Assembly (NCBI GenBank): GCA_021014945.1
Contig: MU266435.1
Coordinates: 27,678 to 91,677, forward strand
Length of the DNA stretch: 64,000 bases
Direction: 5' to 3'
Origin: Leucogyrophana mollusca
Taxonomy: Eukaryota; Basidiomycota; Agaricomycetes; Boletales
The notes beneath the pieces are model-generated. The model was not told where the DNA came from, ran no database searches, and was given only the letters and a program-made list of their open reading frames with translations. Of the stretch, positions 32,671 to 44,177 are shown piece after piece. The position numbers were made by a program, and so were the translations under genes. Position 1 is the first letter of the stretch, and each line of letters opens with the position of its first letter.

Positions 32671-34223
32671 ATGAACTACATTCAGGTGAGCTATCGTGTC
32701 CATCTCGCCAGGCTTATGGGTGTGCTGACGTCGTGCAGCTGGAGAAACTAGGTATGGTCCTCCGTGTGGTTCTAGTGCCATGATTGACCCCCACGTCCCC
32801 AGGCGAGGGCACCTACGCCACCGTGTACAAGGCGAGTCCCGCCCGCGGATCCCCAGTTCCTTTATCTAACAGAACCCCCCAGGGCCGCTCCCGAACGACC
32901 AACGAGATCGTCGCGCTCAAAGAGATCCACCTCGATGCAGAGGAAGGCACGCCCTCCACCGCGATCCGCGAGATCTCCCTCATGAAGGAGCTCAAGCACG
33001 TCAACATCGTCCGCCTCCACGACGTCATCCACACCGAGACCAAGCTCGTCCTCATCTTCGAGTACTGCGACCAGGACCTCAAGAAGTACATGGACCAGCA
33101 CGGCGACCGCGGCGCCCTCGACCCGATGACCGTGCGGAGCTTCATGTACCAGCTCCTGAAGGGGACGTCGTTTTGCCACGAGAATCGCGTCCTGCACCGC
33201 GATCTGAAGCCGCAGAATTTGCTGATCAATCGCAAGGGGGAGCTGAAGCTGGGTGATTTTGGGCTGGCGAGGGCGTTTGGGGTGCCGGTTAATACGTTTT
33301 CGAATGAGGTGAGGTGGTTTTGGCGGCGTTTTTTGGTGTGTCGATCTCATGAGCTGTGTACTAGGTCGTTACGCTGTGGTATCGGGCGCCGGATGTTCTG
33401 CTCGGGTCGCGGACGTACAACACGTCTATTGATGTGTGGTCATGTGGATGTATCTTCGCCGAGATGATTTCCGGGGTGCCGCTCTTCAGAGGTCGGGATA
33501 ACCAGGATCAGCTGCTCCATATTATGCGCATTGTAGGCACCCCAGACGATAGAGTCCTGAGGAAGATCGCCACCGAGTCGGTGGGTGTCTAATCGCTGTT
33601 TGTTCTCCTACGATGCTGACCCCCGAGCATAAAACAGCCCGAAATTACTCTGAAGCAATATCCGAGATACCCCAAGATCTCATTCCAGCAAGTACTTCCT
33701 AAAGCAACTCCCCAAGGTGAGTAGCCAGACGTACCGCACGCACACCCCCGCTGAACGCCATGTAGCTCTCGACCTCTTGGAGCGTCTCCTCCAGTTCGAC
33801 CCCAGTAAACGCATCACCGCGACCGAAGCTCTCTCACACCCCTACTTCACCTCCACAGTCAGCCCTGCTTACGGCCCCACACCGACTCCCGGATCAATGC
33901 CCCCTCCGCAGTTCAACTATCCCCATCCGCACGCCCATCAGCAGCAGCAGCAACAGCAACAGCCATCCCAGCACATCCCCCAGCCGCAGGCATACGTGCA
34001 CCCCCAGCAGCAGCCGATGTATAGCCAGCAGGACGCTGCCCGCCTGCAGGCGCACGCACAAGCCCAAGCTATGGCTCAGGCGCAGGCTCAGGCGCAGGCG
34101 CAGGCGCAGGCTGCTCAGGCTCAGGCGCACGCTCACGCCCAAGCACATATTCAGCAGCAGGTACCGTCGGCGCCTTACGGCGGGCCCGGCTATCCTGCAC
34201 AGTATCAACAAGCACCACGATAG
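32671..34223 (+). CDS. PHO85: cyclin-dependent kinase PHO85
   Basis: Nutrient-sensing CDK. Start ATG 32671 ([20 protein letters not shown]); exons 1 and 2 are tiny. The glycine loop GEGTYATVY, the cyclin-binding helix PSTAIRE within [18 protein letters not shown], the catalytic loop [29 protein letters not shown] and the C-lobe [20 protein letters not shown] are all present. After the kinase end ([17 protein letters not shown]) a fungal extension of about 130 residues is rich in Pro, His and Gln with Ala-Gln dipeptide runs (CAG/CAA repeats near 33940-33962 and CAGGC repeats near 34075-34115). The intron at 32832-32882 begins with GC. PKA-R follows on the same strand. Confidence 0.94.
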
Positions 34224-34800
34224 TATATCATTACCTTGTACCGCACATGTTTTTTCTCGGCCGTGTCTTGTTCTCTGTTTGTTGTATTTTTGGTAGACGG
34301 TCCGGATCAGTGTCGAGATGTAACCCAAACTCAAGTGTATAATGCAGGCCGCCCCTTGGGATGTCTTGTCCTCGAGCTGATGATGCTTTTGATGGTCATG
34401 CATTTGCTTAAAATTTCTGCCAATGGCTCGCCTCGGGCCGCCCGTCCCCACCTCAATGACGTCCGTGCCTCACCTCCGCTGACCACGCATTTCATTTCCC
34501 TTTGCATCAGCCATGAAAGAACAATGACTGGCCTCCCCGGAGGCTTAGTACGCCGTCCTTCTTATAAAACAAGCAACGATCCTCAAGTCTCGAAAGATCC
34601 CTTTCAGCGAGCACAGGAGTTTCGTTCTTTGTAGCCCAATTTGGAAGGCGGGGCACGATCAACACTTCCACGTGGGCACGCGTTCTTTTGTTTCCTTGCC
34701 TCGGCATTTAGTGGCTCACAGACTACAAAATCAGCCCTGTCACCCTTCCAGCTTCTCCAGTGAACCGTTATAACCTTCCCATCGTTTCCTTCTCGTCTTA
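34224..34800. promoter_or_regulatory. PHO85 3' region and PKA-R upstream region
   Basis: This 577-base spacer has no convincing frame. TGACGTCC at 34457-34464 matches seven of eight positions of the CRE/ATF palindrome TGACGTCA. A pyrimidine-rich tract precedes the PKA-R start codon. Confidence 0.4.
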
Positions 34801-36393
34801 ATGTCGACGTTCGACTCGCTGGTCGCGGACCTGACCCGCGACGTATACCGTGCACAGCCCAAGGACGCACTCCAGTTCTGCTCCAACTGGTTCCAAGCGC
34901 GGCTCGAAGAACAGCGGACCCGCACGCGTGACGCTCTCGTGAACCGTGGGCACTCCCCCATCGAGGTGCCTCCGGATTTTTACATCGATACCCCCGTCAG
35001 CCTCGGCCCTCGAAACTCCACCCCAAACCCCGTTTCTGCCTTTTCCCAACAGCTCATCACACAGCGCCGCGCCTCGTCGCTGCACACCTTCTCACACAGT
35101 CCGTTTGGGACGCTCAATGTACCCGGAAACGCACTGCTCTCCATGGACACGAATGGGAATGGGAACGGGATGGGCCCACCGACGTTCACGCTCGATGGGC
35201 GTGAGCTCCCTCCTACGTCTCCGCTCACAACCGATCCGACGAACTCGTTTGCGAGGTACGATGCGGCAGCCACCCCCACCCTGTCGTCCTCGCCTCTGAA
35301 CCCGGGTGATTATCTTCACCCGGCCTCGTCCACCATCTTCGCACGCCGCACGTCCGTCAGCGCAGAGCCTATAGCAGTCGACAGCGGCCACGACGACCCG
35401 CTCCCCGTCTTCCCTAAGACGGCTGACCAGCTCCGCCGCATCAAAGCTTCCATCGCGAACAACTTTATTTTCCGCGACCTCGACGAGGAGCAGGAACGCG
35501 GTGTGCTCAACGCGATGCAGGAGAGCCACCTCACCAAGGATGAGGTCGTCATCCGCCAGGGCGACGTAGGAGAGTACTTTTACGTGGTCGAGGCAGGGCT
35601 GCTACACTGCTTCGTTCGCCCCGAGCCCCTGCCCCCCACATGGCTCACAGAAAACCCATCGTCAACCAACGCCTCCCCTCCCGAAAAGTTCATCCAACCC
35701 GGGTATCATCCCGATTTCGGACGTAAAGTTGCAGAGTACAGATCAGGCACTTCATTTGGCGAGCTTGCGTTGATGTATGGACACCCACGTGCCGCTACCG
35801 TGCAGGCGATTGAGCCATCAACTGTATGGGCGCTCGATCGCATTACGTTCCGCACCATCATTCTCAAAGCGGCTCATAGACGACGGACAATGTACGAACA
35901 GTTCCTGTCCAGCGTTCCGCTACTCGCCTCCCTTGAGCCAGGGGAAAGAAGCAAGATCGCGGATGCTCTCGTGAGCAAAACGCACCCCGATGGAGAGGCG
36001 GTGCTCAGGCAGGGGGATATGGGAGATACCTTTTTCTTTGTTGAAGAAGGGGAAGCAATCGTCACCAAGTCACAACAATCCGACACAGGCGAAGTCCGGG
36101 AAATCACTGTTGGGCACCTCAAGAAGGGCGATTACTTTGGCGGTGAGTTGCCTTGATGGTGATTCGCCTTTCCATATATAACTGACGCATCGCTTGCAGA
36201 ACTATCTTTGCTTCGACTCGAACCGAGAGCTGCCACGGTCAGTGCTGTGCATCGGACGGATCCGTCGCAGCCCAAGTTAAAGGTAGCAGCCTTGGATGCG
36301 CCGGCATTCACGCGCTTACTTGGGCCGCTGCGGGAAATAATGGAACGCAAAGCTGGAGAGAGTTATGGAGTGGTGACTAGGTCAGGACGCTGA
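34801..36393 (+). CDS. BCY1: cAMP-dependent protein kinase regulatory subunit
   Basis: Inhibitory subunit of PKA. The N-terminal RIIa-like dimerisation/docking domain is FDSLVADLTRDVYRAQPKDA through FCSNWFQARLEEQ. A long linker leads to the inhibitor site ARRTSVSAEP (R-R-x-S form). Two cyclic-nucleotide-binding domains follow; the first includes GEYFYVVEAGLLHCFV and the phosphate-binding cassette GTSFGELALMYGHPRAATV, the second GDTFFFVEEGEAIV and, across the only clear intron (36144-36199), YFGELSLLRLEPRAATV. The Ser-containing, phosphorylatable pseudo-inhibitor places it with RII-type subunits. Stop TGA at 36391-36393. Confidence 0.94.
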
Positions 36394-36399
36394 GGAGGA

Positions 36400-38050
36400 C
36401 GGTAATATCTGTATCACACGTTTGGAATCTTTTGTAGCATTTTGTAGCGCATTGATATTGGCTTTCGAGTTACAATTGGTATATTTTGTCGTTATTTCTA
36501 TCCTATGAGTCTCTAACTCGTACGACCGAGGCTCGCTACCGAATCGAAGGTCTCGCCAATAGAACCATCGGCTCCCTCGAATATGGAACTTCCATCTATT
36601 CGGATGATGCAATCTTTGACCGACATGGAGAGAGCATGATGGTACCCAGAGATTGTTGACGGCTGTGCTTTCGTCCACGATAGAGACATCCTCCGAGTCA
36701 GTGTGACGATGCACACGCATCTGTCGATGACCGTGCAGTGTCAGTCGGCGACCGGAAGCCCATCGTTGAAACATGCGATGATATTTCCGGTGTCCGCAAA
36801 ACTTGTGGGTGACATGGAGCGGAATATTGCCGTGTACACGATTTGCCTCGCAACAGCACCTAACTGGACTGTTACCCGTTGCGCAACCACTGGATGAACA
36901 TTGGATGAACATCCCATATACAGATTGTCCTGTCGGATGATGCGCTGTCAACATGGCTCCCGCTCGAAGAGAATCATAGTCTTTTAGATATGCTTGCTGA
37001 TGAAAAGCGGGGCCGAAAGTGCTTGGCCCGTCACGACGTCCGACACGTATACTATCCCTTACGGTGGTTTCGGCGGAACCCCCAAGTCGGCACAATCACT
37101 TTAGCTCACTCAGTTCTAATCATTTCTCCTCGCTACTTCACACTCGTGATCCACAAGACGTCCACTACCTCTTCCAGCTTTCAGGATTTAAATACGTTGA
37201 AAATTGAGTGAGCTGTTGAGGTTTTCGTGTCAGCGCCGAAATCACGCTAAATGAGGCAGTTGTCACGCTTTCGTCACACTGTTTCTGCAAATTTGGCTGG
37301 GTCACATCGTGACTGCCGACTTGGGGGTTCCGCCGAAACCACCGTAAGGGATAGTATCATGTAATCCGATAAGCTGCTCGCTACTCTGCTGCCGTCAGGT
37401 GATATGGCAACAGAGGCCATTGACAAGCTATCTGTGCCCACCGCCCATTGAATGGTACCCTCGGTATGTGGCCGCTGCGTGCACCTTGGAAGCATAAACT
37501 TTAGTCACGGCCGCCATACACTAGTTGAGTTCTCGGGTGCAGCAGAGGAAGTGTGCTGCCTTTTGATACGGCCCGCCACAATCTATCCTGGGATCACATC
37601 CTGGAGAGATAAAGCCTCCAGGCCTGTCGTTAACCACCGTGACAAGGGTTCTGTTATCCGGAAACCACCCGACCGCTTCGATAAAATTGGTTCCAGTGCG
37701 AGGTTTTGGTCCCGACAGCATGACCTGGTTTGAAATCCCACACTCAACATGTGTTATCCGCCGATGCAGTTGTGGCACATGCACTGGCACGTCGACCTAC
37801 CGGCGGCAGAGCTGCAGGCAAGAATTCGCAGGTATGAGCGGCAATGTCTGGTTGGAGTTCACCTGTACCCAGCTCGCGAGCCAGTTTCAGCACAGGCAAA
37901 AACCGCTTTCCGCCTGATGGCCAGGTATTATGCGACACATTGGACGGAGTACTCTTTCCACAGCCGCGAATGTCTGGGGTTGGTGTAGATGTCGTCCAGT
38001 ATCTCGGGGCAGCTTGTCATCAGAGGGGTTGACAATGAAGTTGGCGAGAT
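36400..38050 (-). pseudogene. decayed WD40-repeat gene interrupted by a MITE
   Basis: No single frame survives, but WD40-like pieces recur on the minus strand in changing frames. ASVAISPDGSRVASSLSDY lies just right of the MITE, DVVTGQALSAPLF just left of it, and EAVGWFPDNRTLVTVVNDR near 37640-37690. The first two join across the transposon to give a typical blade (...SDGSRVAS..SDY.IRV.DVVTGQ). Multiple stops and frameshifts lie between. Fungal genes of this kind are often NACHT-WD40 STAND proteins, but no NACHT part is visible. Confidence 0.6.
37052..37354. mobile_element. 303-bp MITE with 41-bp terminal inverted repeats and TA target duplication
   Basis: The left end 37052-37092 and right end 37314-37354 are inverse copies over 41 bases, beginning CTATCCCTTACGGTGG and ending AAGTCGGCA. 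TA flanks both sides (37050-37051 and 37355-37356), as expected for Tc1/mariner-type elements. The 220-base interior has no coding frame, so this is a non-autonomous element. It sits inside a decayed WD40 repeat. Confidence 0.85.
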
Positions 38051-38574
38051 ATTCATGAACCAATCGAGAGAGCCGTGACTATTGGTAGGATGTAGGGGTG
38101 TTTTATCGCCAACTGATTCTGATGAGCAACAATTTTTGGCTGTCAGTGGACGTCGGCCCCTGTACAGCGCTTTAGCTTAGTCAGCGAATGGGTGCTCCGC
38201 GGTCGGGCTGCCAAAGTGCTGCCATTCGGACCAGAGACCCGCTCCACAAGTGACGGAAAGGCTATAGTCGCGATGCCAACAATGTCCTTTTTACCCGTGA
38301 TTTTTCACTGCCAGAACTTATTATGGATGGAGTGCTGATGGAGTGGGAAGCTAAAGTTGAACTTGTCTCTTTCCCTTCACTGCTCGCTTTAAATACTTTC
38401 ACTTTCTTTCTTTCCCAGTTCCTCCCCGTCCGCAACATTTCCTAGCCACCCGTTCATGCTGGCTCGGATTTCGCAGACGTTTGTTCAAACCTCAAAGAAT
38501 CTACACTGATCTGATCGTTCAACTCAACCGTCACTCTTTTCTATTCACACATACGACTATCCACGATTCGTACC
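38051..38574. promoter_or_regulatory. upstream region of the surface protein gene
   Basis: No coding frame is convincing. A TTTAAATACTTTC AT-box near 38390 followed by a CT-rich tract (TTTCTTTCTTTCCC) up to 38420 looks like a basidiomycete core promoter for the gene at 38575. Confidence 0.4.
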
Positions 38575-39969
38575 ATGGCAGGCCTTAGACTTGACGGCTT
38601 CCATCCTCGTTTCGTCCGAAGGCAGGGCCTCCTCGGCGGGTGTGAGTTTATCGTTATCGCAAGTGGCTTATCGTGTCTGACGGTTCTGACTGGCTGCACT
38701 GCATTGTCTGTAAGTAGTGGGAGGTATTCTGTGAGTGCATAACACCAAAGTGCCACAATCCAGCTGACTGACCACCTTGACCCTCCAGTGGTGGAGGAGA
38801 TGGAGCAAGCTCTGCGAGTGCAAGCGCGAGCGCCTCGGGGACCGCTGTCAATGCGGGAAACGACCCCCTTGGCCTTGGTGGCGTTGTTGGTGGTCTCACT
38901 AGCATCATCAACGGCATCCCCTCTATTGTCGCGCCCCCGTCTGGATCTTCTTCTTCTGTTACAACATCAAGCACCCCCCTAACCTCGCATTCATCTTCTA
39001 GCTCGACTGGCTCGGCTACTTCATCTCACCCAGCTTCTACTACTTCCACAACTTCGTGAGTCTCCCTGGAATCACTCTTTTCTTTTGTTGTGCCGACTAG
39101 TGCCCGACGTAGGTCGACCACGAGCACTACTTCATCAACCTCAACCTCCTCTACTCCTCCCCCGACTTCTAGTGATGTCTACATGACTACATCTGGCAAC
39201 AGCATCGTTTACTACACAAGTGTAGAAAACACTGCGGCATCGCCTTCCACCACACCAAAGTCATTCCTCCAGAACAAGCCTCTGGAGGGCGGTGTCTTTG
39301 CCCTTGTTGGCATTGTTGCGATGGTCATCATATTTATCGCTATTACCTTCACCCTCCGTCGCCGCAATCGTAACCGGCTTGACCGTGAGATAGCGGATGC
39401 TGTCACGTTCGATCCATCTACGACAGACCGCTATGATGACGAAGATAGGCGCCTGAACTCGATCGAGAAACGGTTCAGCGGCAGCTCTTCTGGTCATGGT
39501 CACGGCTTCGGATACGGTGCCCAGCCGACCTACGCCCCACAGCTGGCTCCGCCGCAGGGTTACTATGGTCAGGGATATCCACAGCAGCCCGCTCCGTTCC
39601 GTGCACCCTCCCCTTATCGTGCGCCATCTCCCCCTGATGGTCCGATGTATAATTACAATGGTAACACCGGCGCCGGGCTCACACGCAAGTTCTCTGATCG
39701 TAAACCCGTCCCACCTCTTCTTCCCGCTGTCTACGATCCCTCGCGCTCGCAACCGGCTTTCTCGCAATACGGTCTTTACACTGGACAAGAGAATGAACTT
39801 CCTCCTCTTCCCGGCAACTCTGTAAGTCCGGCCGCTGTGCATGCGAATCCTGCACCGGCGTTACCCGATACGTTTGGAGATCCCAATCCTGCGGTGCTCA
39901 AGGTATGCCTCATTGGTCATCAGTCGCATTTCAATCACTGATGGCCTCGCCCAGGTTGCCAACCAGTAA
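38575..39969 (+). CDS. Ser/Thr-rich single-pass membrane protein (Mid2/WSC-like architecture)
   Basis: Start ATG 38575 (MAGLRLDGFHPRFVRRQGLL). Introns separate a Gly/Ala/Ser-rich part, then long Ser/Thr runs (TSTSSTPPPTSSDVYMTTSG) likely to be O-mannosylated. A single helix, GGVFALVGIVAMVIIFIAITF, is followed immediately by the basic stop-transfer TLRRRNRNR. The cytoplasmic tail of about 180 residues is Pro/Tyr/Gly-rich (YYGQGYPQQPAPFRAPSPYR) and carries a Pro-rich RKPVPPLLP motif. The last short exon ends VANQ at 39969. Cell-wall sensing is an inference from layout only. Confidence 0.7.
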
Positions 39970-40463
39970 ACCAAGGCGCCATTCTCGCAGCACTCCAACT
40001 CCCTTATACCCCCCTTTCCCGAACGTTTTATTAGCTGTGGTCAACACTTTCTAATTTCTTTGCTGCCTGTTTGTTGTTATATTCGACTAATAGCGCGCAC
40101 TCTCCCTGTTTTCCCTGGCAAAGCTGTCGTTTTTAGCACCGCTACCTTTTTTCATCATTGTTCCAGTTATTTCCGTCCTGATCTGCTGCGCACTCAGCGA
40201 TGTGAATATTCAAGAAATGGGCGGCGGATCTGTCCTGGTGTCGACAGGTCCCCGATCCCAAAAGTGCCGTTGTAAGGTCAAGCATCATGTATCAGTAGCT
40301 ATTCTTCATGAACATGAACTGCTTTTGATTTGCGATGTATCTATACCTGTAACAGCTTGTGATATACAAAGTACACAAAGTACACCTCTGTTCTCAGCCG
40401 TCGTCGGTCGCATTGGAATTCATTGGTCCCGGTAGATTGGGTTGTTGGCACAGCTTCAGGCGA
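39970..40463. other. convergent intergenic spacer
   Basis: Lies between two convergent stop codons. I see only AT-rich 3' UTR-like sequence and a short GTACACAAA tandem near 40370-40385. Confidence 0.5.
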
Positions 40464-42880
40464 CTACTTCTCACCCGACCCAGTCACCTTGTCGGAGCCC
40501 ACGCTCTCGCGGCCTTCCTGGCTCAGCCTTTTCTCCTTCGCATTTGCCAGGCGATGTTCGCGTCGCTCAAGGTACCACACCAGCCATGTCACAGCGAGGG
40601 TTGCAGCGCATGTGCAAATCATCGCTATCATACCCTTTTTGAAGCGCGGAGCGTCTGTTGCTGGGTAGAACAGGAGAGGCCACCAGGCATTCACGGCATT
40701 GTTCCACATACTATAAGTGAACTCGGGTCAGTAGGAATGAGCACGCGTAAGAGTTGACAAGCCCACTTCATTGACGCGAGGACAATAGCTCGCTCTTGGT
40801 TATCGTCTGCGCATATCTGATTGGCCCATCTGGAAGTGACTTCATCAGAGTGGGAATTCCCGCTGGCAACTTGGAATACTCACGCGAAGGTTGTTGCTTG
40901 TCCCGAATACGAAGCCCCGGCGAGATCTAAAAACAAATCCTCTTTAGCTAGCTTATTGGGGGTTGAAAGCGGAGAGTGCTAACAATATGCAAAGAACTTC
41001 AGACCTGTCGGACTGCTCCATACAAGAATACATATCGCAGCGATGGTGCAGCAAATACACATATACACCAGCACGGGCCATCGTGCGCGGGTATAGTCGG
41101 TCCATGTCGCGCAAACGAGGGTGGATGCGATACCAAAAGCCGTGACTCCAGACGGATAGTAGTCTTCATCCAATAAGCATATCAGGAGAGGCTCAGCATC
41201 GATACACGTATAGGACATACCGACTTGTTCGACAGTGTATCCACCAATGGCGGAGAGCCATTGGCCCATCAAATTGTTCGATCCGAAGCTCTCAGTCTCT
41301 CCAGAAATGGCAAACTGTTTCGATGGTCAGCTAGACACAGGTGCGATGAAGGGCGTAAAAACTAACGAGGAGACTGCAACCATACCATCTCCAGCGCCCA
41401 AGAACCTTCTTCACGAGATTCCAAGAGAGGCCGTGTTGCACTGTGTCCGACTCAAGTCGCTCATGAGATAGAAGCCGTTCCTGGACATGATGGTAGAGTA
41501 TGAGGGGCGCCTATTCAGTGTTAAGAGAGCTGCCCCACTGACCTCTTCGCTCAGATAGAACGCGTTGGTAGTAGCCGGTACATCTGGGAATACGATAAAC
41601 CCGTACAAGGCGATGGGCAATGTGATAACTCCGTCGATGATAAATCTATTTACGCGTCAGAATGTGCCTGTACATCGCTTTGCGAGAAGCTCACAGCCAT
41701 CGCCATCCACTTCGCCCACCAACTGCGTTGAGGTTTCTGAACAACGCGTTAATATCGTGCGGACGATGGCGACAAAGAACGAGCCCACTGATAAACGGCG
41801 GCTTGAAGGACGCCCGAAAACCTATCATTCATGAATCACCCCCTTGTATGCATGACCGAGGGGTCCTCACAGTGTTCCCGCTAAACCAGAGCTAGTGAAG
41901 ATCCCCGACCGCTTACCCAGTTCACCAGGTTTATACCATCTGGATAGTAACATTACAGTTAACACCACGGTGCATTGGCCTGGAAACCAAATCAGAGATA
42001 TAGACTTACGATCCAAGAATATAGTGTGTGCCGACAAAGGTTGACGCTTCAGACACACCCTGGAAAAACCTGATGGCATATAACTGCAGAACCGGAGATC
42101 GGCACCATGCAAAAGAAGCACGAGGCAGACTCTAGCCTACTTGTTCAACATTTTGGACAGCACTAGAACTGCTCCGCCATGTTAAGCTCAACACCGTGAC
42201 AGAAAACGAAGCCAGGTAGAAGCTCACCAGAACGTGAGCACGCCCCACACGATCTGCATAAGTGGAAACCATATGCGGGGTTTCACCACCTGGAGCATAA
42301 GGTTGTCTAGGCTCTCAGAATCGAACACGATTCAATTCGTTGATGGTGTCGCGCAACTCACTTGGTATCATTCCAACGATATATCCGCAGGTAAAAATGG
42401 TATTGATTTTCTGTCCAGGAGAGTGAATTATGCAGCTCGAGTAACAGCAGCGAAAACCAACGTTGAAGTCATTCCCTTGCATGTCAAGCTCCTGTCGCAT
42501 TCCAGAAACATACGCGTTGTTCACGTTCGCTCGATCTAGATCTTCTCAAAATGTGTCAGGACACGGTATGATATGTCTTCGTCTTATATGGAATGAGTCC
42601 AACGCGAACCGTGTCTTAGTAGCGTTAGTTTTATCAGGGCGTCATAGCACTTCCTGACACTCGGGCTCAGCCAGGGGAGATAAGCAAACTCACAGTTTGT
42701 GAAGTACTGCCGTCCATCAGCATGCAACCCTCAGGCACCCCATAATGTTATGTCCCATCAACTCACCATAAGACAGCAATACGACAAGATGAACCAGTCA
42801 ATCTTGAGCAAAAGCTTCTGCTCCAACTTGGAGGACGGTATCTCGCCCCAGACAAACTCCCTGACGCTTTGCATTCCCAT
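40464..42880 (-). CDS. MFS permease of the DAL5/FEN2 (anion:cation symporter) family
   Basis: Start ATG 42880 (MGMQSVREFVWGEIPSSKLE). After the first intron the hallmark YFTN|YLDRANVNNAYVSGM spans a splice junction and carries the family's LDR-x-N motif. Further segments are INTIFTCGYIVGMIPSE, KPRIWFPLMQIVWGVLTF, the inter-domain loop LPIALYGFIVFPDVPATTNA with the typical FPDxPxxT..FLSEE motif, QWLSAIGGYTVEQ, and the last helix FKKGMIAMICTCAATLAVTWL. The tail LERREHRLANAKEKRL ends at TAG 40464. About a dozen introns. Family members carry pantothenate, allantoate, nicotinate or similar; the substrate is not decidable here, though the N-terminus is most like the pantothenate type. Confidence 0.82.
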
Positions 42881-43262
42881 GTTATTCAGGTAGAGGGACT
42901 GAGGCGTTGATAATACTAGAGTTTATGCAGGGCACCGATCGGCGTGTGCTCGTGAACCGTAGAGGAAGAGGTTATTGCACGAATGAGTAGAAGTGACTTA
43001 GAAGTGACACAAGTCGCAGCGTGCGTTATCTCCGCAAAGTTACTTTTACGTTTATGTCTGGAGAAGATTGACGCGATCGAATTTTTCGCAGCTGCGTACC
43101 CGTTCACTACTTTTATCCTCTGAGTCCTTCTCTATCCCTATCCATTCTGTGGGACCTATGATGGTCGACACTTCGGAAGCTCACCTTCAAGTCGGCGACC
43201 GCGGATGGCATTTGTTGAGTTGGCTTCTTTTCAGATAACACAGCTCGTTAAAACTTGATGCT
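42881..43262. other. divergent intergenic region
   Basis: A 382-base region upstream of the permease and of the uncertain plus-strand gene. No coding frame or repeat is evident. Confidence 0.4.
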
Positions 43263-44070
43263 ATGACACAACCCTCCGACCTTGCCCTCGAGCCGTCTCC
43301 CGGTATGAATCATTCCATCGGTGGACCGAAAGAGACCGAAAGAAGTCCCAACTTGGCGAGCAACTACTTTCTGGCCAACTGGAGAATTCCAGAGGAGTAC
43401 TTAAGCGTCATCCCGTTATTCCCGCACACTTCGAAAGTAAGTTTCAAAAATATACACAAGCTGGTATCGGACTAAGATACCTCTAACACTAGCTGTTCTA
43501 GTTGCTGTGCGCTGGCCTGGCAGGATGGGTCTCATTGGGGTGCGGACTTGGACGGAGATATGGCCTGCTTCAGCGTTGGTGTCGGACAAATGAGTGTACG
43601 TGGTCCGATGGACATCGGAGTTCGACAGAGTCAGTACCATTATTACTAAGGAAATATATGGAACGCCATCGAATGGTGCTGACCTCTGACTCAGGTAGTT
43701 GCCATTCGGCAAGTAGATTGCGTGGCGCGTCATTATTTATCCCATGAGGGAAACTCGAGGCTCAGGGGCCTCTCGCACTCGGCACTGCAAGATCGGACGA
43801 AACGCGACATTACCAATGCTTTCTTACCAAGCCAAGCGCAGAGTGAGCCGGGGAACCCCCAAAAAGCTGAATGTTTTCAATCTGATACAATGGAAGCTAG
43901 CCGGTGGGAACACGATGGTCCGAGATTTTGGCTCTTTTCTCACCCAATTGGAGGATGGAGGACGGGATGAGATGATCGTAGCGCTTCGAACTATGTTTGA
44001 TACTGACCTTTCGGGGCCGCTGACATCAAGTAATTGTCAGACCAATGCTCACGGAACTTGCCGGGTGTAA
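43263..44070 (+). CDS. uncertain small gene, structure unresolved
   Basis: I do not recognise it. ATG 43263 opens MTQPSDLALEPSPGMNHSIG with a conserved-looking end NWRIPEEYLSVIPLFPHTSK at a good donor site (GTAAGT, 43438). A second exon could give LLCAGLAGWVSLGCGLGRRY. Beyond that the frame is unclear: either a short end near 43747, or continuation into the segment KKLNVFNLIQWKLAGGNTMV ending at 44070. It may be a small membrane protein or two small genes; transcript evidence would decide. Confidence 0.35.
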
Positions 44071-44177
44071 GGACTGTGTTCGCTCTATTACCCATATAAT
44101 ACTAATCTCGACCGGCCTCATGGAACCCCCTCCTTCCCTATCTTCCTTTCTTGCAGTGCCCTGTACCGACCGTCAAA

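Noticed and set aside
32813..33350. Antisense open frames across PHO85
   Set aside because: They mirror the codon-biased kinase exons and have no family features.
34920..34935. ACGCGT occurrences elsewhere (for example in PKA-R, YTP1 introns, permease introns) as regulatory sites
   Set aside because: The hexamer is expected about 15 times in 64 kb by chance; only clustered copies in short promoters were kept.
36382..37095. 237-codon minus-strand frame as an intact gene
   Set aside because: It runs into the MITE at its start, begins in transposon sequence, and the WD40-like pieces lie in other frames, so it is an accidental frame across a pseudogene.
39212..39842. Antisense frames opposite the Ser/Thr-rich surface protein
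   Set aside because: Low-complexity coding on the plus strand generates them; the plus-strand product has a clear transmembrane helix and stop-transfer.
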